Shown one piece after another: positions 49,101 through 63,700 of a stretch of 64,000 nucleotides of DNA (position 1 is the first letter of the stretch; every line of letters begins with the position of its first letter). Under the pieces are notes generated by a model, which was not told where the DNA came from, did not search any database, and saw only the letters and a list, made by a program, of their open reading frames with translations. The translations under genes were made by a program, and so were the position numbers. This DNA comes from Adineta vaga (Eukaryota > Rotifera), in the NCBI GenBank assembly GCA_021613535.1, contig CP075496.1, positions 12,586,001 to 12,650,000 on the forward strand, in the 5' to 3' direction.

Positions 49101-52100
49101 TATATACTTGCTGTAGTTTAATGATAAAATGTGAATGATCTTTAAAGAAAAGAAAAAAAGAAAGATCTATTGAAATAAATTATTTGAAAAAAATAGATTC
49201 TATTAACTGAACGACTTCATCTGTTTTGTATTATAATTCTATTGATGTTATTTAGACCGGTACTTCATCATTGGCTATCAATATTCTTCATCCTCATAAA
49301 TCATCACGTCGACAACGACACTATGCAGCAGCAGCCGCTCAAGCATCAGCAGAAAGTGAGTTAAAGAACAACAATTGTATCGATTCTCGCGTTGTCTCTT
49401 CGAAACATATTTATATTTATGCGAACAGTTTCCTCTGTTTCTCTCTTTCGCCCCTGGCCTCAAGGCGATCTCTTTTTTCGCTCTCTTCAATATATCTCTC
49501 GGCAAGATACATTGACTGTCATCCTATCATTGTCATTGCCTGTTATATACAATGATCAAACTTATTCTCTCATAGAAGTCAGTTAGCTCTACTTTGTATA
49601 ACTAGGATGATTTGACAGATGCTGCAACCTTTTCGACAAGAAACAGTTCTCTCTATTTCTTCGCACACCAGTTGTTTACAATAATCTGTCAAAAATCTTT
49701 TTGCCATCATATTCGAACCATTTACCATGCAAGTTTCTGATTAGATCTATATCTGTAGGTTTTTTTTATAATATACACATATACAACAATCATTTGTTAA
49801 TTCAATGTCTATTGAGAAATATAAGCAGACTAATCGATAAGTTAGTTTCATTTAATATGAGTTCATTTAGAATGTCAGTACATTGATAATAACTTGATGA
49901 CGAAATAAATATTGAGAAAAAAAAAGGATTTATTTCTAATGACATGTTTTTTCTTTGATTAGAATTTGAAGAAGATAGAAAGATATTTTTCTCGATGATT
50001 TTCTAATACTTAGCAGAGAAATTCATCAATCTGATTATCAAATTTCCTATCTATTTATTAGCAGATAGTTTTACCTTTGAGAAAATCTCGTTTTCTTTTT
50101 TCTTTTCTTTTTCATTTGCCATCTCTTATTATCTCGAGCATGTCTATCTAATATTTTCATTAACTGTTATGAAAAACGAGAAAACTCACGTTCTATTTTC
50201 ACTGACTAAAACACCCGGACAGTTGATTATGAACGTGTGTATACGAGAACGGTGTTTTTGTTCTATCGTTGTATATAAATGCGAGCGGCCGTGACTTCCG
50301 ATGGCGTTTTCATTATCCTTTCTTATTTTGGTTGATTTTTCTATCTAAGAAGAGAAGTGAAAACAAACCGAGAAAATCTTTTTCTAATAGTTTTCACTTA
50401 ACAAGAGTTTTCTATTCATTTATAACATCAATAAATATTTTCGTTTATAAATAAAAGAAACGTTCCTTTTTCTTTCTTTCTTTCTTTCTTTCCTTCTTTC
50501 ACACTTTCTCATACACCAATCAATTTTTTTCTGAAATCTATTCATGTCAAGAGAAGTCATAGTATCCATGTTGTATTTGAAAGAAAGACACGCCGTTAGG
50601 TAAGCTGAAGAAGCAATCTTTCCGTTAGAATCTTAGTTCAACAAAATAATACTTTAGCACGCAAGTTCATTTTCTTCTTCAATCTGCAAAACTAGAACTA
50701 TGACACGTTCATTTTTCGCTCGCATTCTTCTATTTATCTTCTCTGAAAAGTTATTATTATCTATTTTATATTATAGCTATAAAAAAACCAATTGTCATTC
50801 GATAGGATTATCGCACCGGAATCTAATACTTCCACCGGATTTTTCAAGTATAGATCTCTCTTCATAGTTCTCGCTTCTCAATAAACTTCTTTTTATATCA
50901 TGTTATTTTCCTATCCGAAACATGTTTCTCTAGTTCTCTCCCGTGACTTTATATTTTTAGGATCAACCTGTTCAGTTGTTTTCTGTAAAAAAAAAGAAGA
51001 TTTATATAGAATTACTCCCTCACGAAAGATAAATTTACATTGACTAGAATCGCGTAAGTGTATGTGACATACTGAATAATAGATTCATCGTTCTCTTCCT
51101 TTATTTTATTAAAATATTCATGTGAGAAAAATATATTTCATACAATTATCGACTAATTTCGAATTTTCTTTTTGTTTAAAATATCTTTGATGTTTCTATA
51201 AGAAGAAAGTTAATTTTAAATAGAACATCGAAGTAGAATTATTTTCATTTATTTTTACGAGTTCATATTTTTGTTTATGTAGTATCATTAAACTACTAAG
51301 AATAAGATTCACCTACTTTTCATTCGCTTCACTTGAGAAAGTCGATGAGAATAGAGAAGTTTTCCTTGTTTTAATGATCATCCTGTACTGTGAACATGTT
51401 GATTGGAGCACTCCTGTCAGTGCCAGTCTCATCATTTCCTGTTTCGTCATTCTTATTTTATTCAAAAATTATCTTTAGCAACATTATAAATATAGACAAA
51501 ACAGAAATCAATGGACCATTGTATCTCTATAGGTTATTTCGACTAGTATTTTTCTTCCTAGTTAAACTAAGTTAATCTTGTCGTTTCTACATTAAAATTA
51601 CTGTTTAATTGTATTACGATAGACTTTTGACATGCTGTTCGTCGTTCTTCTTTTTTTTTCAGTTAGTTATTTGTCTAGAAGGAGAAAAAAATACGAAGAA
51701 GACTAAAATGAAACGTCACTAGCACATACATATATGAAAGAATTCCACTGGTTGATGGATACACGTCTTACTGTCATAGATTTTCTTACGATTGTTATTA
51801 TGATTATTATTGTTATTGTTGTTCTTGTTCTTGTTTCGGATGATTGTTATATGATACTTATTTTTTAGCTCAAGCTCTCAATGATCGTCTATTTAAACGA
51901 TTTTCCGAACTAAGTCGACTGGCGACGAATAGCGAATGTATCGATCAATTGATGGATCTATTGCGTATGCAAAATTCCATGGACGAAATCTTATCTTTGA
52001 TAAGTCAAGCAACATCAGCACAAGTACATGCACGAATTGCTGAATTACTTCATACATTACTTAATGTAAGTTCATATTTTTTTCTTTTATATTTGAAAAC

Positions 52101-54732
52101 CATCAAACCAAAATCAAACGATTGATCGTAACATTATTCATAATGAAATCGATAGAAAATGTTTGTTAGTATCTCATGTTATATAGATTATCAAATTCTG
52201 TTACATATCCTACAATTGTATTAACTTTGGACTGTTGTATGGCATACTAAAATCAATAGAAGACAAACTTAATACAATTCTACGTACGCAACAGATTTGA
52301 TAATCTATATACCATCGAATAACGAGACTTTTTTTTGCTTCTAAAACATTACATCTGTTGCATTTAGTACTAAAAAGTATTCTTGTATATTATGAAATGC
52401 TTTTTCTCAAAAGATTTCTTTGAAAATTAAAAGTGACATATATAGTTGTATAGTAAAGATAATCCCTTTCAAGTATAAATACATTGCATGTTTTATTTGA
52501 ACTTGAATAGATGATGATGATGATGATGATTCAATGCATGAATAAAAATAGCTAAATAGATTTTTAAACAAAAGTCATAAGCTTTGACTTATATAAAGTA
52601 GATATTAGATGATGTCATCGCTCTCTTTCTGATAACATTCGAGGTACCTATGATTGTATATATTGAATAATTAGTATTCCTCTGAAACAAAACATGCTTA
52701 CAGATTTAAATAATTCTCTAAACATTAATCACAATGACAGTTGAATTAATTGAATAAAGATTTCTTTCTTTATTAATTAACATACCAATCATTAAATGAA
52801 AGACTTAAAAGGTTAAGATTTTTCTCTCAATAATAGAAGTTGACATGATTAGAAATGCAAACAAGAGCATAACATCTATGAGATTCTATATTTGTAATAA
52901 TGTCAAAGACGATTTTCGAACAAGGTTACGCATCAGACGATGATGGTGATTGTTATTTTAAATTACTATAGTCATCTAGATCATTCACATGTTTCCATAT
53001 AGTTTATTCAATTAGTTTTGAAAGGATGTATATGAATTCTAGTTTTGCTTTTTCATCCAAGAAAAAAAATCAGAATCAAAGAATATATCTTGATATTTTG
53101 TCATGTTCAATCAACTAGTCATCAATAAATAATAATCAAGGTCGAGAAAAGAAGAAATAGAGTTTGTTTTCTTCTATATCGAGAACAAAGTGGAGTTTTA
53201 TTAATTGTTATCATATCATCATTGGAACACTATTTATCGTCTCATATAGGAAAAGAAAAGAACAAAAAATAACCTGCTGCGTCATATTTGTCTTTATACT
53301 AGATATGATGTTGATATCACATCGTTTTGTTGAGTGAATACTGAAGCAGATGAAGATATAAGAGAATAAAATAAGAAGAATCAAACGTGGGTAGATCAAT
53401 GAAAAGCATAATAATCAATAGGATTTATATATTTGTATGTATTGATGTACTACTCCGCTGGTGCTTGTTTATCTATCATATAAAAGAATAAAGAGCGAAA
53501 CAAAGGAATCTTCGTCTGTTTATATAACAGTATGTATGTATGTACACGTAGAACAAAAGAGAAGATGATAGAGAAACAGGAATAGGAAGACGAAAAACAA
53601 AACTGTCGTTCCGCTATTGTGATGTTAGAAGTAATTGCAACTAATGATGTTCTCTACTGTATATTGTATTTGATATCATTGAAATCTATAGAAAAATAGT
53701 TGAGGAAGTAGTTTTTATATATTCTCTTTCACTCACTCACTATGAACGAGATAGATAGATAGAAGAAAACATTGTCTAGAAGTTTATTCGTTATATATGC
53801 TTCAAATGAATATAAATGAGAGTGGTTATTCTTGTTGTTGAATCATTTCCGTCATCATGTTTCTACTACAATGTCCCAAGACGAATTTATTTGATTCTTT
53901 TCGCGTCAGTTTTTCCTTGTATATTTCTTTTTAAATATAATAATGTCATAGTAGTAGCGACAAACGAACAAAAGAAAGGAAAGTTTAATTTTAAGATAAA
54001 ATTTTTCTTTTTCTTCTTCATCTAATATTAATAATAATTACTAAGATTTGACGGAACAAATCAAAATGAGCAAGACGTTAGAAAAAGATGACTTTTCTTC
54101 ATTGATCTTTCTCTATACTATACAATTAACTAAATGTACTCAAGATGATAAAAGAAATGAACGATAAGCTATTCCATGCCCATTAGCACCGGTATCTAAA
54201 TGTTGCTAAAAAAGAGAAAATAGCATTGATCCATGTCACGTCAACAGATGATAATGAAGACAGGTAATCTGCGAAACTCCAGAGAATGTCACACACATGT
54301 AGACATCATTATCGACTTGCATATTGACGACTAAATCGTCCCAAGAGAACGAGATCTATCTATCATAAGAAGAAATCTTCAGAATGCAAGTCGAAAGATA
54401 TAAAAATCATATTACCAAAGAAATTGAAAATCATTTTTCTTCATCTCTTATCGTTCGAAAATATGGAGAAGTTTTGATAATCATCGAATGTCAAAGTCAA
54501 TGTTAAACAGAGTATAACATGATTTTCTCATGTTACTATCGTAGCAAGAGAGCACAAGCACAGCGTCACGTCCGTTCCGTAGACGACAAGCGGAAGAGCA
54601 GCGAGCGAACGCGTCAACAACTACGACAAAAGAAGAATAGAAGAGAAACAGAGCGAGTAGCAAATCATTTCGTCGAAAATGGGAAGGAGAGATCCTAATA
54701 GATAGATAGATAGATAGATAGAGAAATAGACA

Positions 54733-54766
<34 letters not shown>

Positions 54767-57700
54767 TGTCATTCATAGCAAACAGAGTATCATTTGATTG
54801 CACTTATTATTGATATAAAGTTTTTCTTTTCTCTTATCCATGACTGCTCAGGTTTGTTTCATAGATCACATTGAAATATTTATATAGTTTCTTAATTCTT
54901 TTCCTTGTCGATATTTAGACATGTTATCAAGAATTTTTACGCAATCATGATAAACGTGATCATGTGGAAAAATTTCAAGTACATACAAAAAAATTATTGG
55001 ATATTTCATTGGAATTATTATCGAGTGATATGGTTAATATGCAATATTTAGCATTGATAACAATCAATCGTTTATATGATGTTTATGTATATCACAATTT
55101 AATCAATCCAGGTCGCTATAATGCATGTTATATTCCACCATCACGTCGACAATTAACATTAAATTCTATGACCAATTCCAATTCATCAACATCAAATATA
55201 AATCCATCGGATGATACTAAAACAGGAAATGATCGTTTACCGAAAACATCCGCATTATCAAGTATTTTACGAAAAATATCGCGAGAAACAGATGAAAAAC
55301 GTGCAGTCGCAGCGGCAGCAACTGGTGGAAATACGTATTTAAGTTCAAAATTATCATCGAATACAACACAACAAACATCTGGTCCAGGACCAGGCGGTGG
55401 TAATGGAAACACTAGTAATAATACTACGGGAAATACTGGCGGTCTGTTAACACGTGAAACATCAAAACGATGGATTCCATTGTATAGTAATGATAATCTT
55501 GCTCCGACATCATCATCACCATCTCCTGTTCCACCATCTTCATCTCCAAATATTTCATCATCACAAGGACCAAAACTCTCATCATCAGATTTAACAAATT
55601 CTCAAGCATCACCATCAAATCTTTCTAAATCTCATTTACTTAATTCAGAAAATTCATCAACAAATAATTCATCAACCGCATCAAATGATAATACCAATAC
55701 TGCCTATACATATGAACCATTTTCTCTTCTCTATAAAATCGAACCAATACATTTATTACGTTTAATGCGTACACGTTTGGATGCTCATCGTCGAGAATTT
55801 AATAATCGACCAAAATGTGTTCCATCTACACGTTCACCCTTATGTACCCATCATTGCGTTGTGATTTTAGCTGCACGTATATTAACTATACTTTGTCAAG
55901 ATCACACATTTCAAATGAGATTTATTAGTACAAAAGAAAATCTTGCTATTATTATTGATATGTTAAATATTAATAATGATCCGGTAAATATTCTTGAGAT
56001 ATGATAATATGAAGAAGAAGTTATTTCATCGATTGCTTTTCTATTCCTAATATCTTGACATCAATTCAATAGAAACAGAAAGAAATCAAAATTCAATTAT
56101 GTAGATAATGTTAATCAGAAACAAAACATACATTCTTTTCTTTTCCTAATGACAAAAATAGATCGAAAAGATTGAGACATGTCTTTTCTCTTTCTCTGAT
56201 ATTAAATTAGATCAATAACATCATTTTTGCATATTTGTTCTTTTTTTTTCCTCATTAAGCATTTAATCTGTTTAATTCTTCAAACATTGGGTGTTGTGGC
56301 ATTAAATCCTGATTCTCATGAGGTTTTAACTCAAGCAGATATTCCTGATACTGTTTTACATTTAATTCTGCCAGCTGATGAAATGTTTTATACCAATCAA
56401 ACAACGAAATTTGCTCGCTATGTGAAACATCTTGGTGCAAGAATTCTTGTTTATATGGGTTTATTAACTAAAGTTAGCAATAAAGTGAATCTCTTCGATA
56501 TTCTTGGTAAGTTTTAAAAAAGAAAAGAAATAGATGGATGAATATGTCTGATTCTAACAGTGAAGATGAATAATTCTAACTGTGAAGATAAGATCTTTCC
56601 GTTATCCATTTCATAATGTAATTAAACAGCAAGAAATAACCTTCATAGTTAATAATATATCGTGAGAAAATGAAACAATTAAAATTGTTTTTCTCATAAA
56701 CGATGATAGGAAAAGCTTTTTTCGTCTAAGTATCGGTTGTTATGATCGATGTTGAGACTCATTCATCTCATCATAGAGCTAAGACTAAAAAAGATCGATG
56801 TTTCTCAAGATAAAAGAAAGTTGGAGGTCAAGAAGATTGTTTCCCATTGATCGATTGTTCTTGTCGAAAACGGAAGATAAAAGAAATTTATGTTTGATTA
56901 TATCATAAAAACGAATAACATTGAAAAAGAATTATTTATTAATATTGTTATTTTAATTATTAGATGTTGAACCAGATCCACTTGATTGTGATAAACCACA
57001 ATCTTTTGAAAATAACTTTGTTCATCATATGGCTATTGGAGAAACAGTAGTAGGAACATTATGGACATCATTTGCTGGCATTTGTATTGAAAAATTACTC
57101 GATGAATTACTTAAAGTATATAGAACAAACACAATATATTTGACAGAGAATTTTCAAATCTTCTTTCTTTCTCTATTCAGAATGGAATCAATCAAAAGAA
57201 ATTTCCATCGAAAGAATCTCAAGATCCATCGCAAGTACCAACGAGTCCAACATCTCCAACAGCAATGTTGAATTCAAGTGATAGTCTTCTTTATAATCTT
57301 TCATATTTATCATCTGTGATACATCCTGTTATCATACTTCGTCTACTTGAACATCGTTTATTTACACCATTATTTAAGAAAAAAGCTGTGACAAGTAATC
57401 CACCAACAGCAGTTAATCCTCAACCAGTTAATGAAACTAAAACTTCAACTTCAACAGTAACACCAAATATTGGAACATCTGCTCTGGCATCAATTCCAAC
57501 ATTACCAAAACCAGATCCATTCAAACGACAACGTAGTTCATTATCAAAAGATAGTTTTTCATCAACGAATAATCATGATCGTTCATCATTATTAACAAAA
57601 TTTACACATTCAACCTATGATAAACATCGAAAATCATCGAAAAATACAACACCAAGTCCATCTTTATCAGGTTTTGCATCAACAAATCCTCAAATATCAA

Positions 57701-60700
57701 CCAATCCTACTTTACCAATAACCGTAACATCATCAACAAATGGTATAAATACGAATGATTTAGCATCATTTTTACCAATAAATAATTCCAATTCAACAAG
57801 TTCACGAAAATGGTTTTGGAGAAATTCAGAAAAAAGTACGCAATCGAACATTCCCAATGATCGTAATCCATTATTACAAGCTATTGTTGAAACTGATACA
57901 TCTACAACAGTTAATCACAATCAATCAACATCAAATCCACCGATCAGCAATGGTACTGGTGCTGGTGATATGAAATTATTAGAGAAAGAATTATTAAATC
58001 TACCTTCATTTCAATTGAGTGATTCACAAAATCCTCTATTACCAAGTCCAACAAGTTTAAATTATGATTTTTCAACTCAATTTGATCAAACAAATCCATC
58101 TATTAAAGAACATAATTCATCAAATGGTTTATTCAAACCAAAGTTAACTAATGCTGATTGTAAGTAACAAACAGAAACATGAATAGGAAGAGAAGAAAAA
58201 AGAAAACGATTTTTCAGATATGAATAATAGTTTTGTTTTTTTTGCATGTTTTCTTAATCGATGCAAAAAAAACCGATAATGAGAAATCAATGCGTGCATG
58301 AGTATCATTAGGTTCGAGTAGAATTGATTTATTAGATCTTCTTATATAATATACACATGTATTCGTTATGGTCAAAAGATAACTTATTTTCATACGATAA
58401 AATTTCTTTTCTAGCAAATTCATCTGTCACAGAAAATGGGTGTGGTAATAGTCTCTTAACAACACTAAATATTCCATTTGTTGCTGTACGCACTCCATCT
58501 GATGATAGTAATAGATCATCAAGTCATAATAGTACTCCATCAAGACATTTATCATCGTCAGACAATCGTCAACAACGTTCTTTATCAAATACACGTATGT
58601 CAGTACGTGAAACTGTGAAAAGTTTATTTCGTTCATCAAAAACCTTTGATCATATGTCGCGTGCGACAACAAATGGAAATCATTCGATATGTAATCGAAC
58701 GCTTTCAAAATTGAAATCTTCATCACTATTAATGAAGAATCAATTATCTCATTCACAACCAATTGTAACTGAATCATTGATAAATGAAAATATTCATTTC
58801 GAATCACCATTGATTAGTCATAGTGAACAAACACCATTACTTGATCGTCGAGATGAATCAAAACGACAAAATCATACAAAAAGTTCCTTTGATAATCGTA
58901 ATAATCATCAGACAAATAATCAGAATAATGAAAAACAAATACGTTTAAATCGTCATGGACTACATTTAGCACTTGATATCGAAGGTTTACATCGTAGTCG
59001 TTCATGTACGGATGAAATTATAAATCCATCAAATCATCAAGAAAACGATTTATTAAATGGTACGTCGACTACACCAGTACACACATCAAATCTTCAACCA
59101 GATACTACGTCATTACGTTCGTCAGATAGTACAGCATCATCTTTATCTGCATATTTATCACCACAACAACCAATAACAACACAATTATCAGCACCATCCG
59201 GAATGACTAGTCACGGAAAGAATGAAGCAAATAAATCTCAAGAATCTTTATTTAGTTTTCCATCACCAATACAAAAACAACCATCATTTAAATCATTGAT
59301 TATGGCTGCAGCAACTAAAGATACAGCTACAAAACAAGGCAATGAAGTTCTGTTCCTTATCGCTAATTGGGTATTACGATCACCTGAAGATTTTCAAGGT
59401 AAAAGATTCAAATCTCTTTCATGTTTTTTTTGTATTTCTGATTGATAATTTAGATTATTTGGTTCAAAAAGAATTGAGAAGTTTTTTTACTCTTTTGGAA
59501 TCATTGCGTAGTTCATTTCGTAGTTGGACAAGTCAAATCAAAGAAATTCTTGCTCTTCAAGTAAACATTCTTTTGATTTGAAACAAAAATGAAAATTTCG
59601 GAAAACTTTTTTTCTACTTAGGATATTGAATCGCCATTAGGAACAGAAATGGATGATGCAACTAATGAAGATATCTATCGAGAATATATTAAAATGCAAC
59701 GAGATATTGTTTCAGGACGATTAATTTGTTCAAAAGAAGAAGCAGCAACATTGGCTGCTGTACAATTACGTCTTGAAGCATGGCCAGAAGAAAATCTTGA
59801 TTTAGCTGAAGGTAATTTTCTTTTTGTTTTTCATTAATTCGAATGGTGATTGTAATAACTTTCTTAGATGATGAATTACATACATTAAATTTATCCTTAA
59901 ATGATCAAAATTCTCCTTCACCATTAACGAATACAGGTGGTATGTCAGGTTTACATTCAATGACAGCGTCATGGCGTGATCGTCGTCGTCGTAATCTGAT
60001 AAAATTTCGTTTAACTGATATTCCTTGTTGTAAACGTGTCGATTCAAGTATTCATAAATCGAAAAAACCATTTCTTCCACCAGATTTTCGTCATAGTAAT
60101 GAAATACTTAAATTAATCAAAGATAAACAACGAAAATTATTTCATATTAATGATTATGATAATCCAACACGTTTAAAAGAATGTTACGTACGTTTATGTC
60201 GAAATTTATCGTGTTATAATGCGGAAATGTATGTCGTAAAAGAACTTCATGGCAAACGATCAAAACGAAAAGTTTGTTTCGAAGAAAAAAAATCATTTAG
60301 TTCTTTGATTATTTTCTTTATTCATTATTTTAGGGCAATCGAATCTTATGTATTCGGTCAGATAAAATCTGTTTATTAGATATGAAAACACGTATTATTT
60401 ATAAAGAACAACGTATTGCTGATCTTGAACATTGGATAACAAGTGGACATCATTTAAGTGCAGGAACGAATGATCTTGTTTTAGAATTTCGAAATAAAAC
60501 TAAATGGCGTTTACAATTAAATAATACGGCTGATTTACGTGCTATTACTGTTTATCTATGGAAAATAGTTAATGTCGAAGGTTTTGCTTTATTTGACAAA
60601 CACATTCCATTAAATTCATCAATGCGTCGTTATTCTCAATCACACCAAACGGGTCGTCGAATGACACTTGTATCATCATCACTATTACCTAATTCAAATA

Positions 60701-63700
60701 AGAATCCATATCAGACAATTGCTGATATGTATAATAAATCAACACATCCTTCAAATAAACAACCGATGTCAACAACAGATCATATACAAAATTTAGCATA
60801 TTTAATGCAACAAAATCGGACAACAACAATATCGGGAATCTTAACGAATTCATCATATATTCATCCATCGGATAATACTCAACCGATTTGTTTCTCGTCG
60901 GATCTTGAAGAATTGAAATATTTATTTGATTTTCCTGAAGAAGTTGCAATGCGTTTGACAGAAATTGAACATGAAATATTTCTTAGTGTACCACCATTAC
61001 AATATCTTAGACATTTAACATTAGATATGTCATTTTTATCAACAAATGATACATCAATACAAGGAAAAAGTATTCGAATTCTTGTACAACGTTTTCAAGC
61101 TGTATGTTATTCTGAAAATTTTGCTCGAGAAAATATTGATTTTTCTTTCAGGTTGGATCATTTATTCAACAATTAATTGTTTCACAAACAAGTTTTCAAG
61201 AACGTAAAGCCATCGTTGCTTCTATTCTTCGATGTGCAATTACTTGTTGGTATATGGGAAATTTTAATAGTGCAATGCAAATATTAGCTGGATTAAAGTA
61301 TGTTTAATTTGATGAACAAAATGAGTCGATGATAATCTTTTCTGTTTATTTGATAGAATCGAAGCATTTCGACCATTATGGTTAACAATTACTGATGAAA
61401 TTCCGGGTTTTAAATTTCTTACTGATGCATTTAATTCAAATGAAAAAACACCTCAATATTGCGATGCTGTTAGTCGAGCTTTAGATATTCCAACTTGTAA
61501 AGTTGTACCATTTTTTGGTACTTTTCTAAAAGATCTCCGCTCAATATTGAGTAGTGTACCAAGTATTGTTGTTCTATGTAATCGTAATACACAAAAACCA
61601 ATTGAAGTAAGTTATTTTTATGAATAGAAAGTTTTGTATAAATACATCTCATATTGATAGACGGTGTCTGATTTTCAAAATCAAGAACATTTTCTTACTC
61701 GTAAGTTTTGATTGTAGCTTATGAAAAATCTATAGGATGAATATTATTTTTTTTTGCATTACAAGGTGTTGGTGTTGGTGGTTTGATCAATACAAGAAAA
61801 ATTGAACTTGTTCATATGGTCTTAAAAGATATTGCTATGTTTCACAATCGTCATCGTCGTCAACCATTATTTAAATGTTGTAATGATTTAAATCGTATTA
61901 AATTACCTTCACCATCAGTAATACCAGACATGAAAGAAAAACATTCAGCTACTGTATGTACAGGTGCCGAAACAGGTTCATCGGATAAGTATGTATACGT
62001 TATTTTTCTTATTTGGACACTAAAATGTATTGATTTAGATTAACAAAACCAAAATATAATCGACATCAATCATTTCCATGTGCATCAACGACAAATAATG
62101 AATATGATCAACATCGCACAGCGAACATAGCAATTAAAGTCATTGGTGATAATGAAACATCGAATTTGAATGATGATGAAACAGCATATGGAAGAAATTC
62201 TGTTTTACCCTATCGTTCAACATTAGATATTGATGAACCGGAAACCTATTATTGTTTGAATGTATCATTTTATCAACCAATAACACAACCAAAACATAAT
62301 CATGAAGTTTCGCTTTTATCAATGCATCATATTGTTGATTTTAATAACTTACAAATGCTTCGGTTTGTTTTAATTTTTATTCTTAATAAAACAGATTGAT
62401 TCAATCTTTTTTCTTCGTATCTATCTGTAGAAATGGAACTACATTAATACTTTATGATGAAGATACAATGCATACATGTTTAGTTACTGTTCGACTTGAA
62501 TTGGATAATTGTACATTAACTTGGTAAAATCAAAGCAATTTTTTCTACGGATTTCTATATTCTATTTCTTTTCTATCTTTCAGGACAAAACCTTCTTGGG
62601 ATACACATCGAAGTATTGAAAATGTAAATACAGCTAATCAAATGTCAAGTGAAGCTGCACATTATTCAATTCTAATGAAACGTTATATCTTACGTGATGT
62701 AGCATTTGTTGATATGGATGAAGGTTTTCTTCAATTAAAATATGTTAAACATATTCGAAGTGGTATACTTCATTGTGATCTTCTTCCAGTTATAAAACGT
62801 TATAAATTAACTGATATATCTAATCCAGAAAATTGTTTTACCGTTGTTTATGGTGCATCAATTAATGAAAACAAGTAAATTATTTCTCATGAATCTTTTG
62901 TTTTGTTTTTATGATCATCATTTTTTTTGTGTTTAAAGGTCACTTTGTTTTATCAGTCCAAAATATTGTTCACAAATTTGGTATTCGAGCATCGATAAAT
63001 TAGTTACACAATATCGTAAACATCGTCTTTGTTCGGATCGACGTATTGTTTGGCTTAAAAATCAATATTTATCATTATATCATGAAAATGAACGTTTTCA
63101 AGGACCGACGCCCATGCATGCAATACTTGTCTTTGGTGGACGACAATGGAATTCCAGTTCATTATTTTCATACGAACGTGATCATCCATCATCGAAAAAA
63201 GCCAGTAGTGTGATGAAATCATGGTCAAATTTAGCATTAAGACGACGAAATAAATTCGAACAGGTATAATAAACTTATATTCAATGGCAAGATATTTTTG
63301 AAAAGAAATATCTTTCTAGGATCGTAAAGCAAGTTTTTCGACAGAATCTGATCCAACAGCTGCATCAAAATGGCAACAACAGAATTCGAATTTAGGTTTA
63401 CGTAATAAATCGAAAACACTTGATTATAAACCTAAATCAAATCTTATCACACACAATGTCAAACCTCCTCCTCGTTCATTAACACATCAAAGTAATTCTA
63501 AACAACGTCCTGGTACAACAGCACATCCATCAACACAACGTACAACAACAACAAGTACATTGAATAGTTTAATAAATACCAAACGATTAGCTAGTCGATT
63601 AGCAGCAGCACATACAAATAGTCAAGTACAAGATTCTTCATCACCATGGATTATTAATGAAACTTATATGGATTTTCCTGAGTTTGTTGAATTATTTAAA

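Larger units (their letters stand above)
52066..54918 (+). other. Long intron of the giant gene (2.85 kb) with two foldbacks
   Basis: Donor GTAAGT follows ELLHTLLN and acceptor ATATTTAG precedes TCYQEFLRNHDK, in phase. The intron contains the 132-bp inverted repeat at 52180-52311, a (GAT)n run near 52509-52530, and the GATA/TATC foldback at 54698-54766. No coding segment is recognised. Confidence 0.7.
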
